The notes: a model not told the origin generated them from the sequence alone. DNA of 64,000 bases from Pseudobdellovibrionaceae bacterium (GCA_020635085.1 JACKAL010000007.1:1-64000); one strand, 5' to 3'. Positions 33,071-43,142 are shown, counted from the first letter of the stretch. Numbers and translations: made by a program.

Positions 33071-34447
33071 TTAATCATAGGTGGGAGTCGGATATGTTTC
33101 GCTAAAACACGCATCACAAAATGTTTTGGTGGTTTCGCTCTGAGAGGCTTTAAGAAGACCCTCGTTAGAAACATAAGCAAGACTATCGGCTCCGATGTAT
33201 TCACGAATCTCTTCGAGGCTTGTCGTCGCCGCGATAAGATCATTTTTTTTAGGCGTATCGACACCATAAAAGCACGGGCTTATGGTCGGTGGTGCGGCAA
33301 TGCGCATATGCACTTCTTTGGCTCCAAACTGACGAATAAGGCCGACAATTTTTTTACTTGTAGTGCCACGCACGATGGAGTCATCAACCACCACAACTCG
33401 TTTGTTTTTTAAAATCGCTAGTTGTGGATTGAGTTTTATCTTTACACCAAAACTACGAATGCTTTGCTTGGGTTCAATAAATGTGCGTCCTATATAGTGA
33501 TTGCGAATAATTCCCAACTCGAAGGGAATACCGCTGGCTTCAGAGTAACCAAGGGCTGCTGGAACACCACTATCGGGAACAGGGATAACAATATCAGCGT
33601 CCACGCCATTTTCGCGCGCCAGTTGGCGCCCCAGCTCTTTACGAACTTCGTAAACACTTTTTCCAAAAACACGAGAATCCGGGCGCGCAAAATAAACATA
33701 TTCAAACACGCAGGGACGCGGTGTTTTCTTCTCGGCAAAATTCACTGTGTACGCGCCGTTTTCGTCACACCAAAAAATTTCGCCAGGTTCAATCTCACGC
33801 ACAAATTCAGCGCCAATTAAATCAAAGGCGCATGTCTCTGAAGCAAGTACCCAGGACATACCGCTATCGTGCTTAAGCTTTCCTAGCACCAGGGGGCGAA
33901 AGCCATATGGGTCGCGCATACCGACCATGGCTGTCTGGCTCATCATCACCATGCTATAAGCACCTTCGAGTTTAGGTAGCTCGGCTTTAAGGCATTCGAT
34001 GAGATCATTGGATGGGTTTCGCGAAACAAGATGCAAGAGTATTTCGGTGTCGTTTGTCCCTTGAAAAATCGACCCTTGCGCTTGAAGCTCGCGGCGCAAG
34101 ATATGACTATTTACGATATTTCCATTGTGGGCTAAGGACACTGGCCCATTAAACAACACCGCTTTTAAAGGTTGAATATTAAACTTTTGATTTTCTCCGG
34201 TGGTGGAATAACGATTATGACCAATCGCTGTGGTTCCTTTTAAACGATCGAGATCTTCTTCCTGAAATACATCGGCCACCAGGCCAAAGCCTTTGTGCTC
34301 CAAATGCATTTTTTCGTAGAGAGACACAATCCCCGACGCTTCTTGCCCGCGGTGCTGAAGAGCATATAGCCCCAAATACACCATGCGGCTGGCTTCCGGG
34401 TGATTCCAAATACCAAAAATTGCACACTCATCTTGCCAACTGCGCAA
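33071..34447 (-). CDS. purF: Amidophosphoribosyltransferase
   Basis: 458 residues. It catalyses the first committed step of purine synthesis (PRPP plus glutamine to phosphoribosylamine). The N-terminal glutaminase has a short propeptide ending just before Cys8 (DECAIFG), and HNRYSTTG and AHNGNIVN are present. The phosphoribosyltransferase site is VVVVDDSIVRGTTS. Cys residues in PCVFEYVYF, SPCFYGVD and CDAC suggest the [4Fe-4S] type known from Bacillus PurF. The start is a TTG at 34447 inside the last codons of purL (20-base overlap), preceded by GGGAGG. Last gene of the purine operon. Confidence 0.96.
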   Translation of the reverse strand: MRSWQDECAIFGIWNHPEASRMVYLGLYALQHRGQEASGIVSLYEKMHLEHKGFGLVADVFQEEDLDRLKGTTAIGHNRYSTTGENQKFNIQPLKAVLFNGPVSLAHNGNIVNSHILRRELQAQGSIFQGTNDTEILLHLVSRNPSNDLIECLKAELPKLEGAYSMVMMSQTAMVGMRDPYGFRPLVLGKLKHDSGMSWVLASETCAFDLIGAEFVREIEPGEIFWCDENGAYTVNFAEKKTPRPCVFEYVYFARPDSRVFGKSVYEVRKELGRQLARENGVDADIVIPVPDSGVPAALGYSEASGIPFELGIIRNHYIGRTFIEPKQSIRSFGVKIKLNPQLAILKNKRVVVVDDSIVRGTTSKKIVGLIRQFGAKEVHMRIAAPPTISPCFYGVDTPKKNDLIAATTSLEEIREYIGADSLAYVSNEGLLKASQSETTKTFCDACFSETYPTPTYD

Positions 34448-36602
34448 AGGATGCCTCCCAACCTTTTTTATACAAATTTTTTAATTCTTCTGTTGCCCAC
34501 TTGTGCTCATTCCACTGTAAGGATGCTTTTTGGGTCTTACCAATCGCTGTAAGACTTACGTTTTCACTGAGCAAAGCTTTACTTAAGCGAGAAACATCAT
34601 TAGTGCTTAAAAGAATTTGGTAAAACACTTCGGTAAATGGCGCTTGGTCACAGACGATCTGAGCCCCCATGCCCTCAAGCGACATTCTGGCGAGAGCATA
34701 CAGAAGACCAAATTTTCCCACCACACGGCCAGAAGCAAACAACCCCTCTTGCGATGCGAGAGTGAGCTTTTTAACGAACGTTTCAATGCCACTTAAATCT
34801 TTCTCTAGATAACCGTCGGAAGTCGCTTGAGTGATTTCTCCCAAAAATCCGCTAAACCAAGATGAGCCAAATGTAAGTAAAACCACATCTTGGTTCTCTT
34901 TATAGAAAGAATCGTGCGGAAGATTTTCAACACTCGGTCGCAAACCCACCAGACCCGTGCTTGGTGTGGGAGAAACATTTTTATTTTTGGTTTCGTTATA
35001 AAAACTCACATTACCACTTATGATCGGTGTTTCTAATCTTTGGCAAAAAGTATTCATACCTTGAAGTGCCGCCACGAACTGGGTCATGGTTTCTTTTTTC
35101 TCGGGGTTACCGAAATTCAAACAGTCCGTCACCGCTAATGGTTCGAAGCCATAGGTCGCAAGTTGTAACGATGGGTGAACAACACTATCTATTCCACCAA
35201 AGTAAGGATCCATGCGCATCACATGGGGACGACACCCCAGAACCACGCCTAATCCGCGGTGGCTTTCCTGCAAACGCACCACGCCGACCGCATGGGAGCA
35301 ATCATTGGCCGTTGCGGCCCCCACTCTTTGATCGTATTGATTGTAAATCCACGAACGATCACCACCGTGGTGGCTTGTCAAAATAGTGTTGAGCATTTTT
35401 GCATCTCCCAAAACACCTTCGCCTTTTTGTGGAATGGCTTTTTTGATTGGCCATTTTAATTGGTGCTCTTCATAGGTACGCTCGTACTCGGGAGCGGAGC
35501 TTACGATCATTTCTGGCTCGGTTTCGCAAATCACTTCTCCGTGCCATAGTAAGCGCACTTTTTTATCATCGGTCACCCGTCCCACCACACAAGCGTCTAG
35601 CCCCCAGCGATCGAACTCTTGCTTAAGTGCTGCAAAATTTTTCGGTTCACAAATGAGCAGCATGCGCTCTTGGCTTTCAGAAAGCATAATGTCTTCGGGA
35701 GTTAATGTGGAATCGCGAAGGGGCACTTGGCTTAAATCCATCTCGATACCCACGCCGCCTTTTTCTGCCATTTCAAATGTGGAACTTGTAAGTCCGGCAG
35801 CCCCCATATCTTGGATAGCCACAACTAAATCTTTTTTCATCACCTCAAGACAGGCTTCGATGAGAAGTTTTTCGTAAAAGGGATCGCCAATTTGCACCGT
35901 TGGGCGTTTAGCAGCGGAGTTGTCATCGAAAGATTCACTGGCCATACTCGCACCATGAATCCCATCACGACCGGTTTTTGCTCCCACATACACCACGTGA
36001 TTTCCCACGCCTTTGGCCTTTGATAAACAAATGGGATCCTTTTTACCAAAATAACCAACGGCCATGGCGTTGACTAAAATATTTTCGTTGTAGCTGGGAT
36101 CAAAATGGGTTTGCCCGGTAACTGTTGGCACGCCTACACAGTTGCCGTAACCGCCAATGCCGCGTACGACGCCATCAACAAGTGTCGACATACGCTGAGC
36201 TTTCGGCTCGCCAAAACACAAGTAGTTGGCAAGGGCAATAGGGCGCGCACCCATAGTAAAAATATCTCGTAAAATCCCACCCACGCCCGTCGCCGCCCCT
36301 TGATAGGGCTCGATGAAGCTCGGATGGTTGTGACTTTCCATTTTAAATGCAATTTTTTCGCCGTCGCCTAAATCCACGATTCCGGCGTTTTCGCCAAAGC
36401 TTTGTAAAACACGCTTTGATTTACCAAACAATTTTTTAAGATGGATTTTTGAGCTTTTATAACTGCAATGCTCACTCCATAGCGCCGAAAACAGGGCCCA
36501 CTCGAGACCTTTTGGTTCGCGCCCTAAAAGATCGCAGATCTTTTCGTACTCAGGTTGACTGATGCGATAGGTTTTTAATTTTTCGCTTAAATTCGCTTGC
36601 AT
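34428..36602 (-). CDS. purL: Phosphoribosylformylglycinamidine synthase subunit PurL (small type)
   Basis: 724 residues, the short form of FGAM synthase that works with separate PurQ and PurS, both encoded just upstream. Typical blocks: ALFSALWSEHCSYKSSK, FKMESHNHPSFIEPYQGAATGVGGILRDIFTMGARPIAL, and DMGAAGLTSSTFEMA. The ATP-dependent ligase converts FGAR to FGAM using ammonia delivered by PurQ. Nine bases separate it from purQ; AAAGGA precedes the ATG. Confidence 0.97.
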   Translation of the reverse strand: MQANLSEKLKTYRISQPEYEKICDLLGREPKGLEWALFSALWSEHCSYKSSKIHLKKLFGKSKRVLQSFGENAGIVDLGDGEKIAFKMESHNHPSFIEPYQGAATGVGGILRDIFTMGARPIALANYLCFGEPKAQRMSTLVDGVVRGIGGYGNCVGVPTVTGQTHFDPSYNENILVNAMAVGYFGKKDPICLSKAKGVGNHVVYVGAKTGRDGIHGASMASESFDDNSAAKRPTVQIGDPFYEKLLIEACLEVMKKDLVVAIQDMGAAGLTSSTFEMAEKGGVGIEMDLSQVPLRDSTLTPEDIMLSESQERMLLICEPKNFAALKQEFDRWGLDACVVGRVTDDKKVRLLWHGEVICETEPEMIVSSAPEYERTYEEHQLKWPIKKAIPQKGEGVLGDAKMLNTILTSHHGGDRSWIYNQYDQRVGAATANDCSHAVGVVRLQESHRGLGVVLGCRPHVMRMDPYFGGIDSVVHPSLQLATYGFEPLAVTDCLNFGNPEKKETMTQFVAALQGMNTFCQRLETPIISGNVSFYNETKNKNVSPTPSTGLVGLRPSVENLPHDSFYKENQDVVLLTFGSSWFSGFLGEITQATSDGYLEKDLSGIETFVKKLTLASQEGLFASGRVVGKFGLLYALARMSLEGMGAQIVCDQAPFTEVFYQILLSTNDVSRLSKALLSENVSLTAIGKTQKASLQWNEHKWATEELKNLYKKGWEASFAQLAR

Positions 36603-36611
36603 AAAAATCCT

Positions 36612-37253
36612 TTAAAAAAACTTTTGTCCATCACAACTTCCCATCCACTCATACATCGCTCGCTCTGGATGAGGCATCATTCCTACAACATTTTTATTTT
36701 TATTCATCACGCCGGCAATGTCGGCCACAGAACCATTCGGGTTACGAACATAGGTACAATAAATTTGCTGGTTGTCCTGGATACGTTTAAGATCGTCGTC
36801 GCTCACATAGTAGCACCCATCAGCGTGGGCAATGGGCATGTGTACCTTTTGTCCTTTTTCCAGTTTCTGGCCAAAGCGCTTATGGGCATTTATCACTGTT
36901 AAATCCACCATCGTATCTAAAAAACGTAAATGAGAATTACGCATCAGCACACCTGGTAAAAGTTGCGCTTCGCAAAGTATCTGAAAGCCATTACAAACAC
37001 CAAAAATGGGATAACCGAGCTCGCTTGCTTCTTTTAAAGATTGCATCACAGGTGCATGGGCAGCTAAAGCACCCGAGCGCAAATAATCACCATAACTAAA
37101 CCCACCGGGAACAATAAAACTATCGAAGTCCTTGGGGTTAAAACGATCTTGGTACCACAGCCACTGAGGCGTATCGCCAACTTGCTCCACCGCGTGCCAA
37201 ATGTCGCGGTCGCAGTTGGTACCAGGGAATCTTAGGACACCGACTTTTCTCAT
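36612..37253 (-). CDS. purQ: FGAM synthase glutaminase subunit PurQ
   Basis: 213 residues, class I glutamine amidotransferase: opening RKVGVLRFPGTNCDRD, nucleophile in IFGVCNGFQIL (Cys) and the late His/Glu in MMPHPERAMYEW. It supplies ammonia to PurL. It overlaps purS by four bases. Confidence 0.96.
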   Translation of the reverse strand: MRKVGVLRFPGTNCDRDIWHAVEQVGDTPQWLWYQDRFNPKDFDSFIVPGGFSYGDYLRSGALAAHAPVMQSLKEASELGYPIFGVCNGFQILCEAQLLPGVLMRNSHLRFLDTMVDLTVINAHKRFGQKLEKGQKVHMPIAHADGCYYVSDDDLKRIQDNQQIYCTYVRNPNGSVADIAGVMNKNKNVVGMMPHPERAMYEWMGSCDGQKFF

Positions 37254-37492
37254 TTTAAAACCTCGATCTCAAAATTTTCGATGAGCATATTACAAAGAAC
37301 TTCTTCACTCACCTTCTTGGCCGTCGCTTGTGCCTGTGCGATATCTTTTGCCTCGATCGAAAGTTGCACATAACGCCCCACTTTGGTTTCTAATACCGAA
37401 TGCCCCAGGGATTTAAGCGTCGCTTCCACGGCACGGCCTTGTGTATCGAGCACTTCAGGGCGAGGTAAAATACGTATTCCAAATTTAAACAT
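37250..37492 (-). CDS. purS: FGAM synthase subunit PurS
   Basis: 80 residues, complete: RILPRPEVLDTQGRAVEATLKSLGH is the standard PurS opening and LCNMLIENFEIEV the end. PurS bridges PurL and PurQ. It overlaps purC by eight bases and purQ by four. Confidence 0.95.
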   Translation of the reverse strand: MFKFGIRILPRPEVLDTQGRAVEATLKSLGHSVLETKVGRYVQLSIEAKDIAQAQATAKKVSEEVLCNMLIENFEIEVLK

Positions 37493-38219
37493 ACTGACTC
37501 CAATTTTTTTGTAAGCGGTTCCAAACTTCTTGATACATTTCTTTCACTTGGCCAAGATCGCGACGGAAACGATCCTTATCCATCTTCTCTGATGTTTTCA
37601 TGTCCCACAGACGACAGCTATCAGGACTGATCTCATCACCGAGGAGAATGTGACCTGAGGCATCGCGACCGATCTCAATCTTAAAATCCACCAAACGTAT
37701 ATCACAGGCTTTAAAAAGCTCACTTAAAAGATCATTCACCTTTAACGCCAGAATTTTGATGTCACTGATTTCTTTTGGGCTTGCAAGCTTAAGCATAAGA
37801 GCCTGATCGTCGCTCATAAACGGATCGCCCAAAGAATCATTTTTATAATAAAATTCCACCAAGGGCTTTTCGAGCGGTTTGCCTTCTTCGATACCAAATT
37901 TTTTAGCGGTAGAGCCGGCGAGCACGTTTCTCACCACCACTTCAAGCGCGATCATATCCAATTTTTTAGTAATGAGTGCTGTCTCCCCAATACTTTCGAC
38001 AAAATGAGTGGGTACTCCGTTACCTTGCATGTATTTAAAAATCAAGGTGGTGATTTTACAGTTTAACAAACCTTTTCCAGATAACTGCTCCACTTTTTGC
38101 GCATTAAATGCCGTCAACTGATCTTTAAAGTCCTGCCACAAAACATCGTTTTTACCTTTGACCGAAAAAATCCGTTTTGCTTTTCCTTCGTATAGCTGCT
38201 CGCCTTTTTCCCAGCTCAT
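37485..38219 (-). CDS. purC: SAICAR synthase PurC
   Basis: 244 residues: EQLYEGKAKRIFSVKG start, DQLTAFNAQK, VEVVVRN-type VVVRNVLAGS, FKIEIGRDASGHILLGDEISPDSCRLWD. It joins aspartate to CAIR with ATP. It overlaps purB (four bases) and purS (eight bases), keeping the operon fully coupled. Confidence 0.96.
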   Translation of the reverse strand: MSWEKGEQLYEGKAKRIFSVKGKNDVLWQDFKDQLTAFNAQKVEQLSGKGLLNCKITTLIFKYMQGNGVPTHFVESIGETALITKKLDMIALEVVVRNVLAGSTAKKFGIEEGKPLEKPLVEFYYKNDSLGDPFMSDDQALMLKLASPKEISDIKILALKVNDLLSELFKACDIRLVDFKIEIGRDASGHILLGDEISPDSCRLWDMKTSEKMDKDRFRRDLGQVKEMYQEVWNRLQKNWSQYV

Positions 38220-39508
38220 GGTTCACCTCGCAAAGTTTCTTTAAGTTTTTTAGAATTTTTTAAATGTCTTTCGCCCGAAAAAATGGAAGTCACATCCTGA
38301 GATGTAAAATACTCTTTCGTTTCTTTGGCCGTGAGAAGCACATCGCAAAGTTGCTCACCCTCTTTAAGGCCATGGCTCAGCGCTTGTACAATTTTATATG
38401 CCTCTTCGCGACTCAATCCTTTGTCCACCATATGAAGTAGCACATGGGAGCTAAACAATTGCCCTTGCGAAAGTTCCATGTTCTTCTTCATGCGCGTGCT
38501 ATCGATTTCTAAATTTTCGACAATTTTAGCCATACGATCCGTTGCATAGTCAGCCAAAATAAACGCATCAGGAAAGGCCACGCGCTCCACGGAAGAGTGG
38601 GAAATATCGCGCTCGTGCCAGAGGGCAATGTTCTCCATGGCCGCCAGTGCATAGCCTCTTAAAAGACGTGCGCAGCCGGTCAAGTTTTCGGAGCCAATGG
38701 GGTTACGCTTGTGGGGCATGGCACTTGATCCCTTTTGTCCCTTGGTAAATCCTTCCCGTGCTTCGCCCACCTCGGTGCGCTGCAAGTGACGAATCTCTAC
38801 CGCCAAACGCTCAATACCCGCACCCAAAAAGGAGAGTGCGGTAAGCACCTCGGCATGGCGATCGCGCGGTACAACTTGAGTGGCAACCGATTCGGGCTTA
38901 AGTCCCAACTCTTTACAAACATCACGCTCGATCTCGGGAGATAAAAACGAATAAGTGCCTACAGCACCACTTAGCTTTCCCACCGCCATTTGTGTAAATG
39001 CGTTTTCGATGCGCTCTTTGTGACGGCGCATTTCGTAGTAAAATCCAGAAAGTTTATAGCCAAAAGTGGTGGGCTCCGCATGCATACCATGAGTGCGCCC
39101 CGAGCAGATCACGTCCATATTTTCCAATGCTTGTTTTTTTAAAGCTGCAAGCAAGCGATCAATCGAGGCCATCAGCACTGGCTTAGCGCGCAAGATTTGT
39201 ACACTTAAAGCCGTATCGAGCGCATCAGAACTGGTCAGTCCGTAATGAATGTAACGACCGTTTACTCCAACCGTTTCCGCCACACAGCTGACAAAGGCAA
39301 TAATATCGTGTTTGGTGGTTTGCTCGATTTCTAAAATACGCTCTACATTAAAGGTGCCCTTTTGAATATCATCGGCCGCTTGTTGGGGAATCAATCCATG
39401 GCGCGCTTCTACGCGGGCCACGGTTTTTTCTACTGCGAGAAGAGATTCGAACCGCGCCTCCACCGTCCACAAATCTCCCATTTCTTTACGCGTATATCTG
39501 TCGATCAC
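38216..39508 (-). CDS. purB: Adenylosuccinate lyase PurB
   Basis: 430 residues, fumarase/aspartase fold. The signature GSSAMPHKRNPIGSENLTGCARL is intact, as is the GRTHGMHAEPTTFG segment. It acts twice in purine synthesis (SAICAR to AICAR; adenylosuccinate to AMP). The start is a GTG at 39508 behind GAGGAGAGC, overlapping the unknown upstream gene by 23 bases. Confidence 0.96.
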   Translation of the reverse strand: MIDRYTRKEMGDLWTVEARFESLLAVEKTVARVEARHGLIPQQAADDIQKGTFNVERILEIEQTTKHDIIAFVSCVAETVGVNGRYIHYGLTSSDALDTALSVQILRAKPVLMASIDRLLAALKKQALENMDVICSGRTHGMHAEPTTFGYKLSGFYYEMRRHKERIENAFTQMAVGKLSGAVGTYSFLSPEIERDVCKELGLKPESVATQVVPRDRHAEVLTALSFLGAGIERLAVEIRHLQRTEVGEAREGFTKGQKGSSAMPHKRNPIGSENLTGCARLLRGYALAAMENIALWHERDISHSSVERVAFPDAFILADYATDRMAKIVENLEIDSTRMKKNMELSQGQLFSSHVLLHMVDKGLSREEAYKIVQALSHGLKEGEQLCDVLLTAKETKEYFTSQDVTSIFSGERHLKNSKKLKETLRGEP

Positions 39509-40580
39509 GTTCGCTCTCCTCAGTTAAACCTTTTAAAATATTTTTTTGCACACGTAACTGCTCGTTTAAGCCCATATTGTTGCACACTTCAAAACCACCA
39601 TGAAACACACCGCGATCGTACCATTTTTTATATAGCTGCACCTCGCTTGCGTCATAAATAGGAAAGGGTGAGATTCCCTGCTCGGCACCAATAAAACTCT
39701 CTCCCACCTCAACATCTGACAAAAACAGTCGCTTCTTTAAGGAAGAGGCTATTTTCATTTTTATGGCATCAAGATATTTTTTATTTTTTCTTAAGTCGAA
39801 AATAATTTTACTCCACACTACAAACTCATTCCCGGAAGCTTCTTTGTTTACGATCAACATTTGTTCTTCGATAAGTGGTGTAAAAAGATTTGCTGCCAAA
39901 ACCGTTTGCTTCGGAAGGGCTTGCAAATGCTCTCCGCCAGAGGTTTTAGCATAAAACGGCTGCCAAATATAAATGGGATCCATCTTACGCGAGTGCGCGA
40001 GAGAGCTACAATCCACGCCTCGGCTTTGCAATTCACGACACATATAGGGATCAAGTAGATTCACTAAATACGGCGCCATGTAGACATCTTCACCAACTGT
40101 TACTTTCTGTGCGCCTTCGCGAAGATGAATAGAAAAATTTTGCTCCGGTTGCAAACACATATTGAGAGGACTTTTTACTAGTTCATGGACAACATAATCT
40201 GTGGAAAAAGAAAGCTCTACCCGTTCTTTAAAAAAATCTCCTGGCTGATCGCTGGTAGAAAATTGTTGGGCAAAAATGGTTTTGGCGAAATCACCACGTA
40301 AAGAGGCATGATAATTTTGTAAAAGCCCGTTCGTTTCCACTGCTCCCTCATCACTGAGCAGACACCAGCCCTGTATAAGACGATTAAAAATAGGGCCATC
40401 TTTTAAGACAGACTCCTCGCCCTCTGTAAGAAATGTTCCAAATGGGACCGTAAATGGAACAGGACGTGCCACAAAAAAATCTGTCACATCAATGCTGACA
40501 AAATCAAATTGTTCTTCTTGTAGGCGAGACAGTAGCCAGTTTTCTTTACCAAAGGCCGTTAAAACAATCACGTCCAACAT
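39486..40580 (-). CDS. Unknown protein encoded inside the purine operon
   Basis: 364 residues, soluble, no signal peptide. I do not recognise it. The start (MLDVIVLTAFGKENWLLSRLQEEQFDFVSIDVTD) has the strand-turn-helix-strand pattern of a nucleotide-binding (Rossmann-like) fold, without a classical Gly-rich motif. Later blocks include SFSTDYVVHELVKSPLNMCLQPEQ and YKKWYDRGVFHGGFEVCNN. It overlaps purN by 13 bases and purB by 23, so it is translated with the purine enzymes and may have a linked role, but the purine steps on either side already have their enzymes. An oxidoreductase-like or regulatory role is only a guess. Confidence 0.8.
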   Translation of the reverse strand: MLDVIVLTAFGKENWLLSRLQEEQFDFVSIDVTDFFVARPVPFTVPFGTFLTEGEESVLKDGPIFNRLIQGWCLLSDEGAVETNGLLQNYHASLRGDFAKTIFAQQFSTSDQPGDFFKERVELSFSTDYVVHELVKSPLNMCLQPEQNFSIHLREGAQKVTVGEDVYMAPYLVNLLDPYMCRELQSRGVDCSSLAHSRKMDPIYIWQPFYAKTSGGEHLQALPKQTVLAANLFTPLIEEQMLIVNKEASGNEFVVWSKIIFDLRKNKKYLDAIKMKIASSLKKRLFLSDVEVGESFIGAEQGISPFPIYDASEVQLYKKWYDRGVFHGGFEVCNNMGLNEQLRVQKNILKGLTEESERDRQIYA

Positions 40581-41128
40581 GATGCTCTCCTCATTGCTCG
40601 ACGTACCAGCTGATACTCTGCCGTATGAACAGTAAACTCTGCTTCATCTAATGAATAATCTTTTAAAGTATCTGGTTTATAAACACATTGTTGCAAAACA
40701 ATAGCGCCGCCGTCCACTTCCGGAGTCACTTGGTGTACGGTAACACCAATAGCTTCGCCATCGTTGTAAGCTTTTTCTATACTGTTAAGCCCTGGATACT
40801 TCGGCAAAAGACTGGGATGAATATTTAAAATAGGACGACCCCAAGCCTTTAAAAACTCAGGCGGAATGATTTTCATAAATCCGGCTAAAAAAATGTGGGT
40901 AACTCCCATATTTTTTAACTCTTGCACAAGCTCCAACCAATTCACTTCTTTATCAAGGATTTTTACGGGAATACCGCTGCGACGTGCTCTCAACTCTCCA
41001 TACGTTCCGGGGCGAGAAACGACCACAAGACGCATCGGACACTCATCTCGCAAGTCCATCAAGGCTGACATATTTGAGCCTTGACCGGAGATGAAAATCG
41101 CCCAAGCGTGAGCACTGTTGATAGCCAC
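40568..41128 (-). CDS. purN: Phosphoribosylglycinamide formyltransferase PurN
   Basis: 186 residues. FISGQGSNMSALMD is the phosphate-binding opening; the catalytic Asn-His-Asp set is in LNIHPSLLPKYPG and HQVTPEVDGGAIV. It transfers the formyl group from 10-formyl-THF to GAR. The GTG start shares its first base with the purM stop (one-base overlap); GAGGAG precedes it. Confidence 0.94.
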   Translation of the reverse strand: MAINSAHAWAIFISGQGSNMSALMDLRDECPMRLVVVSRPGTYGELRARRSGIPVKILDKEVNWLELVQELKNMGVTHIFLAGFMKIIPPEFLKAWGRPILNIHPSLLPKYPGLNSIEKAYNDGEAIGVTVHQVTPEVDGGAIVLQQCVYKPDTLKDYSLDEAEFTVHTAEYQLVRRAMRRASCWT

Positions 41129-42117
41129 TAACTCTCCTCATGGGGATAAATAAGCGGTGTCTCTCCCGACGCCATTATCCCCAGATCAAAACATTGAAAC
41201 TGATTTTTTTGAATCAGCTCCCTTGCTTTTTCTTTTTGCTCAGAAGGTAAAATCACAACGAGTCCAATTCCACAATTAAGTGTTTCCAACATTTTGCGAT
41301 GACTCATTCCCGTGCGCTTTTGTACTTCTATGAAGGGCGCAGGCCATTGCCAATCCTTGAGTTTAAGCGAGAGGCCTGAGGGAATCACACGCGGGATGTT
41401 TTCCATTCCACCTCCGGTGATGTGAGCCACCGCATGCACACCTAACGGCAAAAGATCTTGCACAAGAGGACTATAAAGGGCTGTTGGTTTTAAAAGCTCA
41501 TCTTTCCACTGATCGAGATCGTTAGCAAAAACTTTGCGCAGCAATGAAAAACCATTGCTATGAAAACCGGAACTGGCAACACCAAGCACAGCATCTCCCG
41601 CTTTTACGCGCTCAGGACCGAGAATATTTTTTCTGTCCACCACTCCGACAGAAAATCCTGCACAGTCGAAATCATTGTTATGATACACTCCCGGCATCTC
41701 TGCCGTTTCGCCACCCACAAGCTGAGCACCGACAAAATCACAAGCTTTACGCACGCCTGCAAGAAACGGTTTTGCTTGTTCCAGTTGTAATTTTCCTGTC
41801 GCATAGTAATCGAGAAAAAATAAAGGTTGGGCTCCACAGCAAGCCAGATCGTTCACACACATGGCAACCAGATCTTGGCCAACGCCTTCGTAAGATGCAA
41901 ACTGCACTGCCAATTTGACTTTTGTCCCCACACCATCCGTCGAACTCACCAGGCATGGTTCTTTGTACTCTGGAAAATCAAATCTCATGATCGAGGCAAA
42001 TCCGCCCACGCCCGAAATGACTTTATTCGCGTGAGGTCCTTTCGATTGGGTTTCTTGAATCCAATCAACAAATTGGTCGCCCTTTTCTACGTCGACACCG
42101 GATTGCTTGTAATCCAA
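41128..42117 (-). CDS. purM: AIR synthase PurM
   Basis: 329 residues. It begins DYKQSGVDVEKGDQFVDWI, with CLVSSTDGVGTKVKLA and GGETAEMPGVY as in AIR synthases, which close the imidazole ring (FGAM to AIR). The start is a TTG at 42117 preceded by a strong GAGGAGGG, the first gene of the nine-gene operon. The 248-base gap to the divergent gene at 42366 should hold the operon promoter; I could not identify a purine riboswitch in it. Confidence 0.95.
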   Translation of the reverse strand: MDYKQSGVDVEKGDQFVDWIQETQSKGPHANKVISGVGGFASIMRFDFPEYKEPCLVSSTDGVGTKVKLAVQFASYEGVGQDLVAMCVNDLACCGAQPLFFLDYYATGKLQLEQAKPFLAGVRKACDFVGAQLVGGETAEMPGVYHNNDFDCAGFSVGVVDRKNILGPERVKAGDAVLGVASSGFHSNGFSLLRKVFANDLDQWKDELLKPTALYSPLVQDLLPLGVHAVAHITGGGMENIPRVIPSGLSLKLKDWQWPAPFIEVQKRTGMSHRKMLETLNCGIGLVVILPSEQKEKARELIQKNQFQCFDLGIMASGETPLIYPHEES

Positions 42118-42365
42118 AGTCCCTCCTCAAAATCGTAACAATTTGTAGAACTTTTTTACTGTGTTCGGGCTATTAATTCAAAAGATTATCCGGAAAACTT
42201 CAATGAATCCCACTATTTATGCGCTGCATTAATAAGCTCCAGGAGACGATCATTCTCTTGGATTTTCCTACCCTTGGCACCCATTCCTAAGACGCGTCCT
42301 CATCAGCAAAAGAGGCCGCCAAGATAGCCTCAATTCTTTTTCGCGAATTTCCGATAGGATACTAG

Positions 42366-43142
42366 ATGTTAGCGCGTTCTCTATTCTTATTTATGGCCCT
42401 CTTTTTTGCCTCTATTGTAACCACACAGAGCGCTTGGGCACAATTCACCGAAGACGATGTTACGGCTGACGACACCTACGACCCATTTGCCGACTATAGC
42501 GAATTTGAAGCCTCTGCTGACGAAGAGGCTGATATTCACTTTTTCCGCAATGGCCGCTTCTTTAACTTTGCCTTTATGCTTGGTGGACGTTTTTTTACCA
42601 GTACTCTCGGGCAACTCAATTCTCCAGCTCCGGTCTACGGTATGAATATGACCTATTTTTTCGATATTCGCACAGCTTTACAGGTCAGTTTCACTCACGG
42701 GGAACACAAATTTAACTTGAACTCAGGAACAAACAGCGATGGCGATTACCCAGGACTTTCTGGAAATAATGCCCTCACTTCGATCAGTATCGACATGAAG
42801 TATTACTTTAATACAGCCAACATCACCCGTGGATTTGCTGATCTTAATCCTTACATCATTGGTGGTTTTAGCGTAAACCACCGCACCATCAAGTTCGCTG
42901 CTGAAGATGTTCTGATCAAAAGTAGTCCAAATGGAGTGCAGTTGGGTGCAGGCTTAGAGGTTCCCATTGCACGCAATAAAATGTATTTGGCCTTTCAGGC
43001 CATGTATAATTATGTCAACTTCCCAGATGAGAACGAACAAATCCAAACAACAGAGTCTGGTCTCCAAACACAACACCCCACCCATGTTTACCCCCGGGGG
43101 GATTTCGTGGAAGGCTACTTGATTTTAGGAATTAATTTCTAA
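42366..43142 (+). CDS. Outer-membrane beta-barrel-type protein
   Basis: 258 residues. Signal peptide MLARSLFLFMALFFASIVTTQSAWAQ, then an acidic stretch (DDVTADDTYDPFADYSEFEASADEEAD) and alternating strands ending in a C-terminal aromatic: VEGYLILGINF, the usual outer-membrane barrel terminus. The pattern resembles small porin-like/OmpW-type barrels of this phylum, without a firm family. Single gene divergent from the purine operon. Confidence 0.65.
   Translation: MLARSLFLFMALFFASIVTTQSAWAQFTEDDVTADDTYDPFADYSEFEASADEEADIHFFRNGRFFNFAFMLGGRFFTSTLGQLNSPAPVYGMNMTYFFDIRTALQVSFTHGEHKFNLNSGTNSDGDYPGLSGNNALTSISIDMKYYFNTANITRGFADLNPYIIGGFSVNHRTIKFAAEDVLIKSSPNGVQLGAGLEVPIARNKMYLAFQAMYNYVNFPDENEQIQTTESGLQTQHPTHVYPRGDFVEGYLILGINF

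Noticed and set aside
42118..42365. Purine riboswitch ahead of purM
   Set aside because: The conserved purine-aptamer loops could not be found on the minus strand; control by a repressor or other means is left open.
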